Source: Cyclobacteriaceae bacterium
GTDB lineage: Bacteria > Bacteroidota > Bacteroidia > Cytophagales > Cyclobacteriaceae
Reading direction: 5' to 3'
Assembly (NCBI GenBank): GCA_030637245.1
Contig: DAOVVI010000084.1
Coordinates: 1 to 6,781 of the forward strand
DNA: 6,781 nucleotides
Numbering within the stretch: position 1 is the stretch's first letter; every line of letters begins with the position of its first letter. Shown in pieces: positions 6,001 through 6,781 of this stretch. Made by a program: the position numbers and the translations under genes. The notes under the pieces are model-generated. The model was given only the letters and a program-made list of their open reading frames with translations. It was not told the DNA's origin and searched no databases.

Positions 6001-6781
6001 CTATGGTGTTCTTCACTTATTTTTAACGCTTCCTGAGCTTTTTTCTCTTTTGTAATATTTTCCTTAATGGCCAAATAATGAGTGATATTTTTCCGCTCGT
6101 CAATAATTGGAGAAATTACAGCACGCTCCCAATAATAGGCCCCTGATTTTGCCTTATTCCTAAATATGCCATGCCATGTTTTCCCGGAAGAAATGGTATT
6201 CCATAGCTGCTTGTAATATTCATTTGGATGGTAATCTGTTTTCAGGACATTGGGATTACTGCCCAAGGTTTCATCCATAGAATATCCAGTGATTTCGTAG
6301 AATGCTTTATTCACATATTCTATTTTTCCCTCTTTATCCGTGATTACTATACTTGATGGGCTTTGATCTATGGCAATGTTTAATTTTCTTATTTCCTGTT
6401 CGCTTTTTTTTCGCTCAGTGATATCCCGAAAAGCCGTAACTCTAAACATTTCACCATCATATTCTACGTTTCTGTTTTCAAGTTCAACAGGAATAGAATC
6501 GCCAGATTTGCCTCGTCCAATCGCTTCATAGGGAGATAGATCATTTGATTGAATTTTTGCTAAAACCAGATCAATAGAATTTTTATCAGCAAAAAGTTCT
6601 ACAAAATTTTTTCCGATTAATTCTTCGCGTGAATATCCTGACATATCAAGAAAGCACTCGTTGCAATCTATAGCTACTCCATTTTGATGCAGCACAATTC
6701 CTTCGAGGGAAAGATCTGAGAGTTTTCTGTATCGGTCTTCACTTTCCTGCAGAGCTTTTTCTGCCTTTTTTTCATTTGTGA
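3006..6781 (-). CDS. Multi-PAS hybrid sensor histidine kinase with degenerate receiver, 5' end outside window
   Basis: The frame is open at the window edge, giving 1257 visible residues numbered from the edge. A GTG at 6695 lies inside the first PAS domain (GIVLHQNG) and is not the start. Order: linker helix TNEKKAEKAL (1-10), PAS modules at about 18-122, 133-247, 256-378, 387-519, 522-639 and 642-763, HisKA with phosphorylated H791 in NISHEIRTPMN, then HATPase_c with N box NLVDNAVKFT (904-913), G1 DTGIGIP (942-948) and G2 GTGLGLA (972-978). A degenerate receiver follows (about 1035-1148), then an Hpt-like helical tail (about 1163-1257). There are no membrane helices in the visible part, so it probably senses cytoplasmic cues or lies behind a membrane region encoded beyond the edge. 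PAS ligands cannot be read from the sequence. The catalytic core is intact, but its own receiver lacks the Asp, so the phosphate target is probably another protein. The receiver-kinase gene 11 bases downstream is the obvious candidate. Confidence 0.92.
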   Translation of the reverse strand, partial: TNEKKAEKALQESEDRYRKLSDLSLEGIVLHQNGVAIDCNECFLDMSGYSREELIGKNFVELFADKNSIDLVLAKIQSNDLSPYEAIGRGKSGDSIPVELENRNVEYDGEMFRVTAFRDITERKKSEQEIRKLNIAIDQSPSSIVITDKEGKIEYVNKAFYEITGYSMDETLGSNPNVLKTDYHPNEYYKQLWNTISSGKTWHGIFRNKAKSGAYYWERAVISPIIDERKNITHYLAIKENITKEKKAQEALKISEEHHRIISELTNDFVYSAFIKNEKLSLGWKSGTLEKLSGYSITEIREMEYGWYSVVFKDDFEGIIIPAINKLRIEKVLNFEYRIKTKSGKLKWVSDKVKFIERKDVSGKMNVIGAIRDITLRKEANLALDQSKKYLDSIIDNLPVGLQIYDEYGYTARINESQRKLLGLKDLNVGKGSFNILNDPLSIAIGSDKRFREVYEKKKTVSYEVELNFEGKGNEWGTKKGKVEIHQIIFPIFKEDGNIHSVISLSNDITKRVSAEKALKASEMHQKALLRIIPDLIFTFTKDGVFKDVYTEDPGKLLLPTDQIIGKPFSEVFSRALSEKFYTYLNKAVETNEMQVYNYKLDVNGIVNYYETRLLVSKENEVIAIIRDDTDNIVAERALKESEEKFRELAERTQDALVLISTTNEILYVSPNLISILGLSPESYTKNPLDALKLIHQDDKHWIIPELNNYRKGKQESLNLQFRVILEDGTQKWIWYRESTVFDEHDNPSRYAAVITDISASKIAEQELKIAKEEAEKASRSKSAFLANISHEIRTPMNAVLGFSDLLYSRINDPVLKGYLNSIKSSGNTLLNLLNDILDLSKIEAEKMSIIPSPINLFSVFDEIKHIFSLKALEKGLDYSFDIDKNIPESLLLDELRLKQILLNLVDNAVKFTEAGIIKVGAKRIDRKINPDKVDILIIVEDTGIGIPWHMQESIFESFRQQDDQDKRKYQGTGLGLAITKRLIELFNGEIKLKSQPDKGSKFEVILKDIEISKPLTILNKVSGKKIRFENSVLKDKIIVLIDGQKSNRDLIKEVFYHSKSIVIEGENLESIIPELNGKADLILMELNNHELVLRDLDIIKKHKNLKNVPKIGITSLVDFDESYYIEFKTILTKPIHLPDLVEIVGTHFHLKSADSNSEGKVVVKHDLIDKEVLSKVINLLEREHYKIWESSLMTSSFSEIEEFAQKMKSIGLEYNLKVLQTFSDVLVMHAKSFDIDNMNDVLKSYPSIINELKNSL
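3009..3293 (-). other. C-terminal Hpt-like helical tail of the hybrid kinase, without the phospho-His
   Basis: The last ~95 residues are predicted helical: VLSKVINLLEREHYKIWESS, then EEFAQKMKSIGLEYN, then SFDIDNMNDVLKSYPSIINE. The spacing recalls Hpt domains, in which AHxLKGxxxxxG holds the phosphorylated His. Here the matching position appears to be Gln (codon CAA at 3164-3162, AQKMKS). Similar tails end many hybrid kinases that I recall, so it is more likely a structural or dimerisation element than an active phosphotransfer domain. The alignment is by eye and the domain call is tentative. Confidence 0.45.
3336..3677 (-). other. Degenerate receiver (pseudo-receiver) domain of the hybrid kinase
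   Basis: The fold pattern of a receiver is present: KIIVLIDGQKSNR at strand 1, DLILMELNNHEL at strand 3, PKIGITS at strand 4 and ILTKPI at strand 5. The Thr and Lys switch residues are kept. The phosphoacceptor position is Glu (codon GAA at 3524-3522), and the second residue of the acidic pair is Gly (IDG instead of VDD). Known receivers need the Asp for phosphorylation, so this domain should not accept phosphate. Glu may hold it in an active-like form. Confidence 0.75.
4491..6728 (-). other. Tandem array of six PAS/PAC sensor modules with repeated linker helices
   Basis: Each module ends in the usual PAC strand plus linker pattern: DITERKKSEQEI, ENITKEKKAQEAL, DITLRKEANLAL, DITKRVSAEKAL, DDTDNIVAERAL and DISASKIAEQEL. 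These linkers recur every 120 to 135 residues. Another such linker (TNEKKAEKAL) precedes the first visible module, so at least one more PAS, GAF or similar module should be encoded beyond base 6781. The modules differ clearly in sequence: module 2 is a classic PAS with YVNKAFYEITGYS, module 3 is a PAS_3-like type with FEYRIKTKSGKLKWV, and module 5 is much diverged. They are therefore not recent duplications. Confidence 0.85.

Noticed and set aside
5638..6036. A 132-codon plus-strand open frame with a hydrophobic, Ser/Leu/Ile-rich translation
   Set aside because: It is antisense to PAS-coding sequence of the large kinase. The hydrophobic look is what one expects from the complement of Lys/Glu/Asn-rich codons. 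The shorter plus-strand frames at 1372-1581, 2129-2380, 3928-4146 and 4417-4653 are rejected for the same reason.
6693..6695. GTG as the start codon of the large kinase
   Set aside because: The frame continues upstream to the window edge with convincing linker and PAS sequence (KALQESEDRYRKLSDLS), so this codon is an internal Val in the first visible PAS domain.

Overview
The window reads as part of an AT-rich bacterial chromosome. All coding sequence that I can support lies on the minus strand. The best guess for the source is a member of the Bacteroidota or a close relative. The reasons are the low GC content, the weak or absent Shine-Dalgarno sequences, the very long multi-PAS hybrid kinase and the style of the receiver/kinase proteins. 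This is inference from style; no rRNA or taxonomic marker gene is present.

Layout in the direction of transcription (high to low coordinates): (1) 6781 to 3006 is a very large hybrid sensor histidine kinase whose 5' end lies outside the window. It has at least six PAS modules, a HisKA/HATPase core, a degenerate receiver and an Hpt-like helical tail. (2) After 11 bases comes a 366-residue receiver-first histidine kinase (2994 to 1894, GTG start), probably in the same operon. (3) A 92-base intergenic gap follows. It is AT-rich and has a weak promoter-like pair. (4) 1801 to 941 is a GalU-like sugar-nucleotide transferase. (5) After a single base comes a sugar-kinase-like gene of the GHMP superfamily (939 down to 1), whose 3' end lies outside the window. 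It fills the first 939 bases completely.

The two halves do different jobs. The upper half is a soluble signalling module. The hybrid kinase has an intact catalytic core, but its own receiver has Glu where the phosphoacceptor Asp should be, and its Hpt-like tail lacks the His. The next gene supplies an intact receiver (Asp58) fused to a second complete kinase. A plausible scheme is phosphotransfer in trans from the first protein to the second. No DNA-binding or enzymatic output domain is visible in the window.

The lower half is a sugar-activation pair: a kinase that would make a sugar 1-phosphate and a nucleotidyltransferase that would make the NDP-sugar. This is the same chemistry that the fused Fkp protein performs for L-fucose, here split into two translationally coupled genes in the order transferase then kinase. 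The substrate cannot be read from the sequence. No evidence links the two halves beyond shared strand and proximity. No RNA genes, mobile elements or CRISPR arrays were seen.
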